From Rhizobium sp. Leaf453 (GTDB lineage Bacteria > Pseudomonadota > Alphaproteobacteria > Rhizobiales > Rhizobiaceae), in the NCBI RefSeq assembly GCF_001425605.1, contig NZ_LMRG01000023.1, positions 474,291 to 538,290 of the forward strand: a stretch of DNA of 64,000 nt, read 5' to 3'. A program made the translations under genes and the position numbers. Shown one piece after another: positions 8,489 to 18,411 of the stretch. How positions within the stretch are numbered: position 1 is the first letter of the stretch; each line of letters begins with the position of its first letter. The notes under the pieces are model-generated. The model was not told where the DNA came from. It did no database searches and was given only the letters and a program-made list of their open reading frames with translations.

Positions 8489-10867
8489 GTGAACAATCAC
8501 GATTCGGTCGCCGATTTTCTGTTCTCAGCCCACGCGCACGGGCATGATGCCGCAGATGAAAGACGCGAAGAGGTCGTGACCGCGATTGATCCCGTCTGCG
8601 GCATGACCGTCAAGCTGAACGCTGGCAAGCCCAGCCTTGATTATAACGGTACTACTTACCACTTCTGCAGCCAGCGCTGCCACGACCGCTTTGGTGCCGA
8701 TCCGTGGTTCTTTCTCTCCGGTCATGCCCGCAACAAGCCGAAGGTTGTCAGGAAGGCGACGCAGTACACCTGCCCGATGGACCCGGAAATCGTCCGCGAT
8801 TCGCCCGGAGCATGTCCGATCTGCGGCATGGCGCTGGAGCCCATGGGGGCGCCGGTGGATGGTCCGAACCATGAACTGCTCGACTTCACCCGCCGCTTCT
8901 GGGTGAGCCTGGCCTGCGCTGTTCCGCTGGTCATTCTCTCGATGGGACCCATGCTTGGCTTGCCGATCCGCGAGTGGATTGGTGGCCGCGTATCGTCCTG
9001 GTTGGAACTTTTGCTTGCCACACCCGTCGTGCTTTGGGCGGCAAAACCCTTTTTCCATCGCGGCTGGGTTTCGGTACGGACGGGCCACTACAACATGTGG
9101 ACGCTGATCATGCTCGGCGTCGGTGCCGCTTATCTTTACAGCGTTGTTGCGACAGGGTTTCCGCATCTGTTTCCGACGGAGCTTGGAGGCCATCACGGAG
9201 ATGTCGCCGTCTACTTCGAGGCCGCGACGGTCATTGTCGCGCTCGTCTTTCTCGGTCAAATCCTCGAACTCAGGGCGCGGGCACGCACCGGCGACGCGAT
9301 CCGGGCGCTGATGAACCTGGCGCCGAAGACGGCCCGCCGCATCCAGCCTGACCGTACGGAGCAGGATGCGCCGCTGGAAAACATCCTATCCGGGGATTTC
9401 GTCCGCGTACGTCCCGGCGAAGCCGTCCCCGTGGACGGTATTGTTCTTGAAGGCCGGTCCAGCGTCGACGAAAGCCTGATCAGCGGAGAGCCGGTGCCGG
9501 TCGAAAAGGCCACTGGCTCCAGGGTGACCGGCGGTACCATCAATCGCAACGGTACGCTGGTCGTTCGTGCCGACAGGGTCGGAAGCGATAGCGTGTTGTC
9601 ACAGATCGTCAACATGGTAGCGGCGGCCCAGCGGTCGCGTGCGCCGATCCAGAAGTTGGCCGACCGGGTCTCCGGCTGGTTCGTTCCGGCGGTCGTCATC
9701 ATTGCCGTGATGTCCTTTTTTGCCTGGCTCATCCTTGGGCCGGACCCCTCGTTCATCTACGGTCTTGTTGCGGCTGTTTCAGTCCTCATTATTGCCTGCC
9801 CATGCGCGCTCGGCCTGGCGACGCCGATCTCGATCATGACCGCGACGGGCAGGGGGGCGCAGTCCGGCGTGCTTGTTCGCGAGGCTGCTGCGCTGGAGCG
9901 GCTCGCCGCGGTCGACACGCTGATTGTCGACAAGACGGGCACGCTCACAGAGGGCAAACCGCGCCTGACCGAAGTGCTTGTGCATCCGGACTTCCCCGAG
10001 AACAGGCTGCTGATGCTTGCCGCGTCGCTCGAAAGGGCGTCGGAACATCCGCTCGCTGAAGCTATCGTTGCCGGTGCAGAGGCGCGCGGGGTGGTGCTGA
10101 TGCCTGTCACCGATTTCGAAGCCACCAATGGCAAGGGCGTCGCTGGTCGGGTGCATGGAGATCGGGTTTTGGCAGGCAATGTCGTGATGATGATGAATGC
10201 CGGCATTGATACGACCGTTTTCGCCGACCACGCGGAGGGGCTGCGCCGGAACGGCCGGACAGCACTTTATGTCGCCGTCAACGGTCAGCCCGCCGGACTG
10301 CTGGCGCTTACCGATCAGGTCAAGCTCAATGCCGTCGAGGCGATCCGGGGGCTACGGGCGGATGGCATCCGGGTGATCATGGCGACCGGCGACAATGCGG
10401 TGACGGCCGCTGCGGTGGCGCAAGCACTGGGGATCGGGGAGGTGACCGCGGATCAACTGCCGGAAAGCAAGAAGGCGCTGGTCGAGCGTTTGAGAGCGGA
10501 AGGGCGGATCGTCGCCATGGCAGGAGACGGTGTCAATGACGCACCGGCACTGGCAGCCGCGGATGTCGGTATCGCCATGGGCACGGGCGCCGACGTTGCG
10601 CTGGAAAGTGCCGGCATGACCCTCCTGAAAGGCGACTTGTCGGGGATCGTTCGGGCTCGTGTGTTGTCGAAGGCAACGCTTTCCAACATTCGTCAGAACC
10701 TGCTGTTCGCCTTCGGATACAACGCCATCGGTGTGCCTGTCGCGGCTGGGCTTCTCTATCCCGTTACCGGTTCTCTCCTATCTCCGATGCTTGCTGCCGC
10801 AGCGATGAGCCTCTCCTCCGTTTCGGTCGTTGCCAACGCATTGCGTCTGAAGCGCTTAAAACTCTGA
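8489..10867 (+). CDS. P1B-type heavy metal ATPase (CPC type, probably copper export)
   Basis: The 792-residue pump has an N-terminal YHS domain (about residues 33-80, [10 protein letters not shown]... FCSQRC), a heavy-metal-binding domain (YTCPMDPEI ... [10 protein letters not shown], about 92-117), eight predicted membrane helices, the transmembrane metal motif CPC (about 436-438), phosphorylation motif DKTGT (Asp near 481) and hinge [11 protein letters not shown] and the YHS/HMBD arrangement point to Cu(I) export (CopA/ActP group); the classical N-terminal HMA domain is absent. It begins with GTG behind a GAGG 49 bases after zur. A role in the zinc response is possible only through readthrough from the Zur-controlled operon. 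Confidence 0.93.
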   Translation: MNNHDSVADFLFSAHAHGHDAADERREEVVTAIDPVCGMTVKLNAGKPSLDYNGTTYHFCSQRCHDRFGADPWFFLSGHARNKPKVVRKATQYTCPMDPEIVRDSPGACPICGMALEPMGAPVDGPNHELLDFTRRFWVSLACAVPLVILSMGPMLGLPIREWIGGRVSSWLELLLATPVVLWAAKPFFHRGWVSVRTGHYNMWTLIMLGVGAAYLYSVVATGFPHLFPTELGGHHGDVAVYFEAATVIVALVFLGQILELRARARTGDAIRALMNLAPKTARRIQPDRTEQDAPLENILSGDFVRVRPGEAVPVDGIVLEGRSSVDESLISGEPVPVEKATGSRVTGGTINRNGTLVVRADRVGSDSVLSQIVNMVAAAQRSRAPIQKLADRVSGWFVPAVVIIAVMSFFAWLILGPDPSFIYGLVAAVSVLIIACPCALGLATPISIMTATGRGAQSGVLVREAAALERLAAVDTLIVDKTGTLTEGKPRLTEVLVHPDFPENRLLMLAASLERASEHPLAEAIVAGAEARGVVLMPVTDFEATNGKGVAGRVHGDRVLAGNVVMMMNAGIDTTVFADHAEGLRRNGRTALYVAVNGQPAGLLALTDQVKLNAVEAIRGLRADGIRVIMATGDNAVTAAAVAQALGIGEVTADQLPESKKALVERLRAEGRIVAMAGDGVNDAPALAAADVGIAMGTGADVALESAGMTLLKGDLSGIVRARVLSKATLSNIRQNLLFAFGYNAIGVPVAAGLLYPVTGSLLSPMLAAAAMSLSSVSVVANALRLKRLKL

Positions 10868-10872
10868 TCCGA

Positions 10873-11403
10873 TCATTCAATGACGGAAAGCGTGGTGGCA
10901 AACAGCTGCCATTTCTTCACATAGCTGTCCGCCGACTTCTTGAGACCCGAGATGGCGGCCTCGTCCAATTGACGAATGGCCTTTGCCGGCGAGCCGACGA
11001 TGAGGGAGTTGTCCGGGAAAACCTTGCCCTCTGTCACCAGCGCATTGGCGCCGACCAGGCAATTGTTGCCGATGACGGCCCCGTTCAGAATGGTTGCGCC
11101 CATGCCGATCAGTGAATTGTCGCCGATCGTGCATCCATGAACGATGGCGCGGTGGCCGATCGTGCAGCCTTCGCCGATGCTCACCGGAAAACCCGGATCG
11201 ACATGCACGACGACACCTTCCTGAATATTGGTGCGATCACCGATGCTGATCGGCTCGTTATCGCCGCGCAAGACAGCGCCAAACCAGACGCCGGTATCCT
11301 TGCCGAGTACGACCTTGCCAATTACGTGAGCATCCGGGGCAATCCAGTAACTACCTCCGGCTGGGGTCTCGGGGCGATCGGGTCCAAGTGCGTATAGCGG
11401 CAT
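10873..11403 (-). CDS. Gamma-carbonic-anhydrase-like hexapeptide protein
   Basis: The 176-residue protein folds as a left-handed beta-helix trimer: repeated hexapeptides are visible from about residue 20 to 140 (IGKVVL, IGDRTN, IGEGCT, IGHRAI, IGDNSL, IGMGAT). Metal-ligand histidines of the gamma-CA/YrdA group are present (VVVHVD and IGHRAIVHGC). Such proteins bind zinc or iron; carbonic anhydrase activity is proven only for some. The start at 11403 has an AGGAGA signal. It converges closely on the metal ATPase gene (5-base gap). Confidence 0.88.
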   Translation of the reverse strand: MPLYALGPDRPETPAGGSYWIAPDAHVIGKVVLGKDTGVWFGAVLRGDNEPISIGDRTNIQEGVVVHVDPGFPVSIGEGCTIGHRAIVHGCTIGDNSLIGMGATILNGAVIGNNCLVGANALVTEGKVFPDNSLIVGSPAKAIRQLDEAAISGLKKSADSYVKKWQLFATTLSVIE

Positions 11404-11702
11404 GGATTATCTTTCTCCTGTGCAGAACGTTGCGCAGACGTCAGACGACGATTGCGGTCCGAAGATAGCATGTTCCCATGGGCCGGAGATTGGTTGCGAA
11501 ATGTTTTCGTGGCGAATCTGTGCCCGCAGTTTTCCGCGGCGCCCGTGTTGGCCGACGACGCTCGGATTTCAGAAACACAAATCCGGCCAGGCAGAGCCTG
11601 GCCGGATCGGATGAAATAAAGGTCATAGGCGGGACAATGGCCGTCACATGACGGTCGCTCGGCAATCAATGCCGGGCAGCTTAACCTTGGCGGGCGGAAA
11701 CG
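11404..11702. other. Intergenic region with strong hairpin
   Basis: These 299 bases contain no supported gene. They hold the promoter of the gamma-CA-like gene and a 12-bp perfect hairpin (11581-11607) that probably ends the small upstream gene. Confidence 0.6.
11581..11607 (-). terminator. Terminator-like hairpin after the 67-residue gene
   Basis: ATCCGGCCAGGC, loop of 3, GCCTGGCCGGAT is a perfect 12-bp stem. On the minus strand it is followed by TTTGTGTTT, so it probably terminates transcription of the small gene at 11703-11906. Confidence 0.6.
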
Positions 11703-11906
11703 TTAGCTGCAGGCGTACGCCTGAAGCTGATCGCGCGTCAGGAAGCGAACGCCTGCACGGGAATTGCGTTCGGGATGCGTATATTCCAGGCTGGGAACAT
11801 CCGGCAATTCCAGCGCCTGACGCACTGTCATGATGCCGACATCACGGCGATCGGTGCCGCGCTTCAAACTGACTTCGACGATGCGGTACAGATTTTCCTC
11901 GATCAT
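11703..11906 (-). CDS. Small hypothetical protein (67 residues)
   Basis: The predicted protein is soluble and mixed in charge (MIEENLYRIVEVSLKRGTDR at its start) with no signal peptide or recognised domain. The ATG at 11906 is preceded at a good distance by GGGAG; a GTG nine bases further upstream is too close to that signal. It is flanked downstream by a terminator hairpin, which supports a real transcription unit. Function unknown. Confidence 0.55.
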   Translation of the reverse strand: MIEENLYRIVEVSLKRGTDRRDVGIMTVRQALELPDVPSLEYTHPERNSRAGVRFLTRDQLQAYACS

Positions 11907-12197
11907 GTTTTCCACTCCCGTCTTTCGTTTTTTGATTCTGAGACTTTAGTAGTAGCTCCGAAATTGGTTTTTATGAGGCACCTCACTGATTAACATGCCA
12001 TAGATAAACGAAGAGCAACAGTAGTTTTTCAGCAAATGCCTGGCTTCGTATCGCAATGATACGTGATCGGCAGCATTATTCCGCGCGGGCATGGCATATT
12101 TCGAGCAAGCGCTCGTTCGTCGGGCATATTCCCTAATTCAACCGGAACTTTCCTCGTTCAATGGCGTTTTTGCTTCGCAATGGAAAAGGAGCGCATG

Positions 12198-12446
12198 ATG
12201 GCAAACGTCAAGAATCTACGAACTGGATTTACCGGCGAACTGGACGATGCAAGCGGCATTGCTACGCGGGCCAAACAGGCGGCGGGTTATGTCCGCGATG
12301 AGGTCGGGGCTGTTGCCCGCAATGCGCAGGACCACCCCTCCGCCACGAGCACGGCCCTTCTTGTGTTCGGCGCGGCGGCTTTCGTGGCAGGCTATCTGAT
12401 AGGCAGTGCATCGGGTGAGGCGGCAACACGAAGAAGTTACTGGTGA
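12198..12446 (+). CDS. Small membrane-anchored protein, ElaB/YqjD-like architecture
   Basis: The 82-residue product has an amphipathic, charged N-terminal half (residues 1-45) and one C-terminal membrane helix with small residues (TALLVFGAAAFVAGYLIG). That layout recalls ElaB/YqjD/DUF883 proteins, which tie the inner membrane to ribosomes in E. coli; similarity beyond the layout is not clear. AAGGAG lies six bases before the ATG at 12198, which is why this start is preferred over ATG 12195 or the longer frame. Confidence 0.65.
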   Translation: MANVKNLRTGFTGELDDASGIATRAKQAAGYVRDEVGAVARNAQDHPSATSTALLVFGAAAFVAGYLIGSASGEAATRRSYW

Positions 12447-12696
12447 ATGTTGCATTGCGTCATTTCCACCTTGAATATGACGCGATGCAGCATTATGTTT
12501 ATCTCATCGCAGCGATTCATCCTCCTCCCGGAAAGCTGCGATCGATCAGCGGTTACCTCCTCCCAACCGTGGATCATTTTCTGAAAGCCTGCCGCACCTC
12601 CTCCCGCGGCAGGCTTTTTTCATTCGCCGATTGCCCAACCGGAACCACTTGCGGTATCCTGCGTTTGTGATGGCAAGAAAATCGGAGGAGATGCTC

Positions 12697-12939
12697 ATGC
12701 CAACTGCAAAATGGGCCAACCCGGTCGAGGTTGGTTTTGCCCAGGATGGCCCCCAGATGGTCCAGGGGCCATTCGATGCTCTCACCTGCCTGATGGATAC
12801 CTGGCCCGATGTGCGCGGCCCCCAATATGTCGCCGCACGCAGCTTCTGCCGGGCAGCGCTCGATGGCCGCAAGTCGGCTGAGGAGGCGAGGGAGGTTTTC
12901 ATTTCCGCTGCGAGGGAAGCAAAGCTTCAGGCGCATTGA
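12697..12939 (+). CDS. DUF982 domain protein
   Basis: The 80-residue protein matches the DUF982 family, small rhizobial proteins of unknown function. Visible hallmarks are the hydrophobic/polar pattern WANPVEVGF, the central GPFDALTCLMDTWP and the alanine-rich C-terminal helix. The ATG at 12697 is six bases from GGAGGAG; the ATG at 12691 would abut it and is rejected. The families occur in many copies in rhizobia and often respond to stress, but nothing here shows regulation. Confidence 0.8.
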   Translation: MPTAKWANPVEVGFAQDGPQMVQGPFDALTCLMDTWPDVRGPQYVAARSFCRAALDGRKSAEEAREVFISAAREAKLQAH

Positions 12940-13210
12940 TCGAAACATATCACCAGACCTGACGACCGCTTTTCTGCGGCGTTGGTCATATTAGGCCGTA
13001 CGGTGCACCGGGGAAATTTGAATCCGGTGCTAGGTGGCTATATTATTTCGATAGTGCAGCCCGACGCGGCGATCTGAACTCAGGTTGCAAACGTCTCGGG
13101 ACTATCACTCCCGCACGCGCCTTCCCACCACTCGCTTTTTCCTTGGTTGCGCTGTATATCGGCGCGAAAGTCGGCTTGATGCTGCCTGCAACACACCCGA
13201 GACAAGCGAT

Positions 13211-14311
13211 ATGACGATGCCATCCGAAGCCACACGGAGAGACAACTGGTATTTCCATGCACCGGCCTTTGCGGTCGCTCCCATGATCGACTGGACGGAT
13301 CGGCATTATCGTTTCTTTGCCCGGCAACTGTCGAAGCATGCGCTGCTGTACACCGAGATGATCGTGTCCGAGGCGATCCTGCGGGGGGATCGGCAGCGGT
13401 TGCTGGGGTTCGATGATGCCGAGCATCCGGTGGCGCTGCAGTTGGGCGGCAATGATCCCGCGAAGATGGCGGAGGCGGCGCGGATCGGCGAACAGTTCGG
13501 CTATGCCGAGATCAACATGAATGTCGGCTGTCCGTCGGACCGGGTGCAATCCGGAACTTTCGGTGCCTGCCTGATGCGCGAGCCGGCTGTGGTGGCAGAC
13601 TGCGTGGCGGCGATGAAGGCGGCGGTTTCGATTCCGGTGACGGTGAAGTGCCGGATCGGGGTCGATGACCAGGAGCCGGAGCTGGCATTGCGGGATCTCG
13701 TTTTCCGCGTCATTGAGGCCGGGACGGATGCGGTCTGGGTGCATGCGCGGAAGGCCTGGCTGCAGGGACTGTCTCCGAAGGAGAACCGGGATATTCCGCC
13801 GCTGGACTATCCGCTGGTGCATCGGCTGAAAGCGGAAAACCCCAGTCTTTTCATCGGCATCAATGGCGGCCTTGGGACTTTGAATCAGGCCGTTGAGGAA
13901 CTGAATCAGGATACCAGGCTCGACGGCGTCATGCTCGGCCGCGCTGCCTATCATGATAGTGCCATGTTGACGGGGGTGGATGGATATTTTTCGCATCCGC
14001 TGACGGGGGCTGCGCCGATCAACGCGGCCGGCGAAGCCTTCACGGCCAATGGCCACCGGCAGTCGCTGGATTTCTGGGCCGGGGTGCGCGATGCGATGAT
14101 GGCCTATTCGGCCGGGCATATCGCGTCGGGCGGCCGGCTCATCCATGTCACGCGCCACATGGTCGGCCTGTTCCAGGGCTGGCCGGGTGCGCGGCGGTTC
14201 CGGCAGATCCTGTCGACCGACGCGACGCGGGCAGGGGCTGGACCCGAGGTGATCGCCGCAGCTTTCGACGCCATCTTTACGGCTGCCGAGGCAAAGCAGG
14301 CGGCGGAATAA
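13211..14311 (+). CDS. dusA: tRNA-dihydrouridine synthase A
   Basis: DusA reduces uridines at positions 20/20a in the D-loop of tRNA with FMN and NADPH. The 366-residue protein has the TIM-barrel start FHAPAFAVAPMIDWTDRHYR, the catalytic Cys in NMNVGCPSDRV (Cys107) and the subfamily sequences VHARKAWLQGLSPKENR and GVMLGRAAYH. The start at 13211 removes a 42-residue upstream extension without family similarity; 13217 is also possible and neither has a strong ribosome-binding site. Confidence 0.95.
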   Translation: MTMPSEATRRDNWYFHAPAFAVAPMIDWTDRHYRFFARQLSKHALLYTEMIVSEAILRGDRQRLLGFDDAEHPVALQLGGNDPAKMAEAARIGEQFGYAEINMNVGCPSDRVQSGTFGACLMREPAVVADCVAAMKAAVSIPVTVKCRIGVDDQEPELALRDLVFRVIEAGTDAVWVHARKAWLQGLSPKENRDIPPLDYPLVHRLKAENPSLFIGINGGLGTLNQAVEELNQDTRLDGVMLGRAAYHDSAMLTGVDGYFSHPLTGAAPINAAGEAFTANGHRQSLDFWAGVRDAMMAYSAGHIASGGRLIHVTRHMVGLFQGWPGARRFRQILSTDATRAGAGPEVIAAAFDAIFTAAEAKQAAE

Positions 14312-14387
14312 ACCGGACGGCTCCGATCTTCATCACCCGTCCATCATTGCATGGTTCTCAAGGCCGGGGATGATCGTGCCCCAAGAA

Positions 14388-14420
14388 AAAAAACGGCGCC
14401 CCGAGGGACGCCGTTCAATT
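14388..14420 (-). terminator. Rho-independent terminator of the cold-shock gene
   Basis: On the minus strand AACGGCGTCCC pairs with GGGGCGCCGTT (one bulge) and is followed by eight T residues, 27 bases after the cold-shock stop codon. Confidence 0.85.
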
Positions 14421-14446
14421 TTATCGCGAAGCGATCAGATCGAGGC

Positions 14447-14659
14447 TTAGGCAGCCTGGATGTTGACAGCCTTCGGGCCCTTGCCCATGCGATCCGGCTC
14501 GGTATCGAAGGTGACCTGCTGGCCGTCCTTCAGGGTCTGGAGACCAGCGGCCTGCAGCGCGGAGATGTGAACGAACACGTCCTTGGCGCCGCCTTCCGGC
14601 GTGATGAAACCAAAACCCTTGTCCTGGTTGAAGAATTTTACGGTGCCCTTGGTGGCCAT
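14447..14659 (-). CDS. Cold-shock domain protein (CspA family)
   Basis: The 70-residue protein is a single cold-shock domain that binds single-stranded RNA/DNA. RNP1 (KGFGFI) and RNP2 (VFVHI) are intact. The start [11 protein letters not shown] is the family consensus and has AAAAGGA seven bases upstream on the minus strand; a longer frame to 14698 is rejected. Its upstream 468 bases lack genes, which leaves room for a long leader, as is common for csp genes. Confidence 0.95.
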   Translation of the reverse strand: MATKGTVKFFNQDKGFGFITPEGGAKDVFVHISALQAAGLQTLKDGQQVTFDTEPDRMGKGPKAVNIQAA

Positions 14660-15127
14660 GGGAGAAGTCCTTTTTTCCCTCAAATGATGTGTCCTCACCC
14701 CTGCCAGGGTGGAGACGTTTTTCTTTCCGGTTGTGTCTTTATCTCGGAAAGCCAGTCGGTGGAGTCACGATAACGGGGAAAGAACGTCTACAGTGCCGTT
14801 TTACCGACACGCCCGGATGTCTCCGGGACCATACAGCCAGTCCAGTCTCCGGGATTGAAAACGCCCGAACGCCGAAATATTTGCAGCAAAAAAAGAAAAT
14901 AGCAAGCGTTTAATCCTGCCATTTCAACCTCCCGTCGATACTGACCGGTCATGCACCAACACCGTGCTTTTGCTCATTTTCGGGGATTTCGCCCGCTGTC
15001 CCGTTCCGACCACAATTTGGTCCCGACCATGACGGAAAAGGGAGCGGTGGGCATCGCCGCTTCGGGGTTGATGCCGGCCCGGCGACGCGGTAGGTCGGGT
15101 GGTGCGAAGGCTGGAATGAGGTAGGCT
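14660..15127. other. Divergent intergenic region, cold-shock / DnaJ
   Basis: No coding sequence is supported across these 468 bases. It holds the cold-shock promoter and leader (minus strand) and the promoter of the DnaJ-domain gene. I see no strong conserved RNA structure by eye. Confidence 0.5.
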
Positions 15128-15706
15128 GTGATCGATCCCTATGAAACGCTCGGTGTCGGGCGCGACGCAGACGAGCAGGCGATCAAGGCGGCCTGGCGCA
15201 AGACCGCCAAGACCGCCCATCCCGACAGCGGCGGCGATACCGAGGCCTTCGGCCGGCTGCAGGCCTGCTACGACCTCCTGAAGGACCCCGTCCGCCGCAA
15301 GGTCTACGACAATACCGGCTATGATCCGCAGCTGGCCGACCCGCGCGACCTGCAGGGCATTTTGCGGCTGGAAACGCTGGTCAACGACTTCATCCTCGAC
15401 GAGCGCGAGCCCGGCAGCTTCGATCCGGTCGCCGCCATGCGCCGAAAACTGTCCGACGACATCGTCAAGAGCCGCTTCCATATTCTCGAACTGGAACGCC
15501 ACCGCGCCCGCGTCCGCCAGCATATCGACCGGCTGGGTCGCCGTCCGTCTGCCGATATCCTCGGTTCGATGCTGCGCACCCGCTCCCAGTCCATCGCCGA
15601 CGCCATCCGCAGCGCGGAAGCGCAGATCGAGGCGATCGAGCAGGCGTATATGATGCTGGAAGGCTATTCCTACGAGCTGGAACTGCTGGAAGAGGCGGCG
15701 GAGTAG
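15128..15706 (+). CDS. DnaJ-domain protein
   Basis: The 192-residue protein has an N-terminal J domain (residues 3-65) with the HPD motif (31-33) that stimulates DnaK ATPase. The Gly/Phe and zinc-finger regions of true DnaJ are absent; instead residues 80-190 form a mostly helical, coiled-coil-like tail (ILELERHRARVRQHIDRLGR). It is thus a specialised J-protein that directs DnaK to some client. It starts with GTG. Confidence 0.85.
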   Translation: MIDPYETLGVGRDADEQAIKAAWRKTAKTAHPDSGGDTEAFGRLQACYDLLKDPVRRKVYDNTGYDPQLADPRDLQGILRLETLVNDFILDEREPGSFDPVAAMRRKLSDDIVKSRFHILELERHRARVRQHIDRLGRRPSADILGSMLRTRSQSIADAIRSAEAQIEAIEQAYMMLEGYSYELELLEEAAE

Positions 15707-15723
15707 GGCGGAGCGCGTCACCG

Positions 15724-16146
15724 TCAAAGCCGTTTCCATGCTTCCATGGCCGCTGGCAGGTCCGGCAGCCGCGGGACCCGGCTGCCGTCGATGCGATACC
15801 ATCTTGGCAAGGCCGCATGCAGCCAGTGGCCGCGCGGCTGGACGCGGCGGACAAGCTCGAAGACCAGCACCAGATAGGCATTGGACAGCGCCTTGCCGGT
15901 CTTGGAGATGATGTCGAGCTTGGACTGCTCGAAGCGCACACACGTCTCCAGCAGGCGATCGTAGAATTTTCGCCTGGGTGCGTCGAGCCTTGCCAGGCAC
16001 GGCGGGGCAAGCGGCGTTTCGCTGCAGCAGCGGCCGAGCCTGCGGCAGGCGGGCCGGTTGCAGCGCTCGACCGGCAGCAGCACTTCCATGATGCGGGCCG
16101 GCAGCTGTGCCTGCGCGTGGACCTTCGGGTTCAGGTGATACATCAT
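15724..16146 (-). CDS. Hypothetical cysteine-containing protein (140 residues)
   Basis: The product is basic and has a four-Cys cluster near residues 28-50 (RCNRPACRRLGRCC... PPCLARLD), which could bind a metal, followed by a helical region. I do not recognise the family. Its own strand has a clean frame from ATG 16146, and it converges on the DnaJ gene with a 17-base gap. It could be a small rhizobial conserved protein; confidence is moderate because this DNA is also open in other frames. Confidence 0.5.
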   Translation of the reverse strand: MMYHLNPKVHAQAQLPARIMEVLLPVERCNRPACRRLGRCCSETPLAPPCLARLDAPRRKFYDRLLETCVRFEQSKLDIISKTGKALSNAYLVLVFELVRRVQPRGHWLHAALPRWYRIDGSRVPRLPDLPAAMEAWKRL

Positions 16147-16688
16147 GGCGCTTCTCCTGTCGGGCGGACGTGTCTGGTGGACGCGACGATGCGGTCACGC
16201 GGCCGCAGCGGTCCGTGTCATGCCTTATTCTGCTCCTCTGGCCGTAGCCTCGGGGGGCCTTTCGCCGGCGGATGGCCGGCAATCGGACGCGGCGCTCGCG
16301 AGAGCCTCGTTGGGTAATGGGAAAGTGGCTCTCGCCAGCGCCCCGTTCGGCGGTTTTTGCCCACGCACTTTTTCCACTACGGCCTGATCGGCCCTCTGTG
16401 CATCGCACGCCCGCAGCAGCAACAGCCTGCGGAGGGGAAATTTCGCCTGGACCCCGGCTCTGGGGACGTCCGTCCTTCCCCCAAACCCGGCGCCGGCCCC
16501 ACCTCGCTGCCACGGCTGGCAGTGTATCCGTGGCGGGACGGGAGGATTATGGCATGGGGGATTGGGGCGGGGATTTGCGGGGATGAGTTATACATACTTA
16601 CCGCACAATATAAATTATCATGCAATATACGATGAAATTCCCCAAAATTGCTTTATATTAAGTAACTCTATCTGCTGGATTGTGGCGT
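16147..16688. other. Gene-free stretch with a long inverted repeat
   Basis: These 542 bases hold no supported gene. Composition falls sharply from GC-rich to AT-rich near 16,570, marking the left edge of the AAA+ ATPase island. A 16-bp inverted repeat lies at 16291-16342. Confidence 0.55.
16291..16342. repeat. 16-bp inverted repeat (hairpin)
   Basis: GGCGCTCGCGAGAGCC (16291-16306) and GGCTCTCGCCAGCGCC (16327-16342) pair with one C-C mismatch around a 20-base loop. No T tract follows, so a simple terminator is not obvious; it may be a palindromic repeat unit. Confidence 0.55.
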
Positions 16689-18236
16689 TTATTTTACCTC
16701 AACAGCACAGTACGTTCCAAGAGTTGTGGCATCTTCGGCGTTAAAATTTCCTTGACAATCGGGGCAAGTAATTTCGCCTTCGTAAGCAATTCTAAGATTT
16801 TTACAATGTGGACAAAGAAGAAGATACTGCTCAAGCGCCTCTTCTATGCTAGAATCCGACATTACCGCCACAGCAAGACGGGGATCGACGATGCCATACA
16901 GATATTGTGGCCTATTGCCTGGATTTGGCACTTCACCAATTTTTATTACCGCTCCAGAATTCTGCCATTTTTGGGCCTTCGCACGAGCGGCTTGCCCTGA
17001 GATTCTGAAAATCTCGCTAGCCAAAATGCTGATGGTGAAGTTTAGTGCGTGAACTTTTTTAAGTTCCGCCATCTGCGCTCCATAAAGCTCGCGAGCCCTC
17101 TCAACAGAAAAAGCGATGATTCCTGATTTTACAGTGCGAAATGGAATTTTTTCTCCGAATGACCCCGCACGTGTGTGTTCGTCAACTATCTTCTTGCTAA
17201 TTCTGATAAGGTCTCGAGGTGATCCGTGAGCGAAATGCGCGAGCATCTTATGAACGTCATAGTTCGCATCTCCGGACAATAACTCATCAAACCGACTAAC
17301 TTTCCCATCGGAATATGTTTCGATTCTTCTGCTAAGAACTTTTTCAAGTTCCGCCGCAGACCAATCCAAAGAATATTCAATCAATCTATCAGGTCTACCT
17401 CCTGCAGACTGATAATATTCCTTTGTTTGATCCCATAAAAAGAATTTGAAGGCGACGCCTTGAGTTTCAAGCAATGGAAGGTCAATCAGAATTGACTCCA
17501 GAAACTGAAACGCTCTCTCTGCGTCGTTGGCTGTAAATGTCAGCTCGTCTACTCTGTCTATCAAAATATAGATAGACGAATATGACGTTTTTGTTAGAAA
17601 ATTTACTATTGAATCAAATTTAAACCTGATTGATTCTTCAATTTTCTTGGATTCTGCCTTTTCAATTTCAAGTTTCCCAATGCTGAATCGCGCGGATATG
17701 GCATTTATCAATCCCGTAAAAGTACCGCCATATTTTTTTCATATATCGGCAAACTTATCTTGCACAGATTTTATAGATGCCAAGCTTTCGTGAAATTTTT
17801 CGGCAGAGATGTTTCCAAGCATCTCTTGGCACAAAATTAAAATAAGCTTTCTATCATGTTCTGGAATATCATCCTTATTAATTTCCTTGTTTTCTATCAT
17901 CAACAACGCCGCGATCAATAAGCTGCGTGTGATGTTTTCCAGATGATATTCGCTCGTCCCGCTCCTGGACGTGGCGTTCGGAAATTTATCATATGTTATG
18001 CAGAGGAAATCGTGTTGACTACGGCTCTTTTCTTCAATCATAATTTTTTGAGCAGTCTTGCCACCACCGCGAGGGGCAAAAACGATGTTACTCTTGGGGG
18101 ATTTGGGATCACCAACGACTGCGGGGAAAAAAGGCGGCTGCACGAAATAACGTCCGATCAAAGGTTCGTCGGCCGCGTTGGTAGACGCAAACGGGTCGCT
18201 TGAGAAACCGAGCGTAGCAAGAAATTCAATCGACAC
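16689..18236 (-). pseudogene. ORC/Cdc6-like AAA+ ATPase with C-terminal zinc ribbon, interrupted by in-frame TGA
   Basis: A single frame of 516 codons runs from GTG 18236 (GGGGGAG ten bases upstream) to 16689, broken by one TGA at 17739-17741. The upstream part (165 residues) carries Walker A in VFAPRGGGKTAQK. The downstream part continues in the same frame (KKYGGTFTGLINAIS...) and has Walker B YILIDRVDE, a sensor-1-like strand FKFFLWDQTKE, a sensor-2-like GSPRDLIRI, a probable winged helix and a zinc ribbon with two CxxC pairs (CPHC, CPDC). Layout and N-terminus resemble bacterial proteins annotated as ORC-CDC6 family ATPases. The DNA is strikingly AT-rich compared with both sides, which suggests transfer. 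Alternatives to a dead gene are readthrough, two complementing polypeptides or a base error; function unknown. Confidence 0.7.
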
Positions 18237-18411
18237 CGCTTATTCACTCCCCCAAACAATATTGAAGCAATTTAGAATAGAAAAATTGTGCAAGACAGGC
18301 ACGAAGATGCGTTGTCCACGAGAAATCTTTGATATGTGGGAACCGGCGTAAGTTATTTGCGTTTGGCCGATCTCCATCGGCGATATAGTGATCGCGTCTC
18401 AAGTGACCGCC

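Noticed and set aside
14924-16513. Open frame of 529 codons on the minus strand
   Set aside because: It runs antisense through the DnaJ-domain gene and through the 140-residue gene in another frame; its translation is Arg/Ala/Gly-rich with no domain, as expected of a GC-rich shadow.
17739-17741. Selenocysteine reading of the in-frame TGA
   Set aside because: I see no convincing SECIS-like stem-loop just after the TGA (the next bases are A-rich), and ATPases of this kind have no reason to hold selenocysteine.
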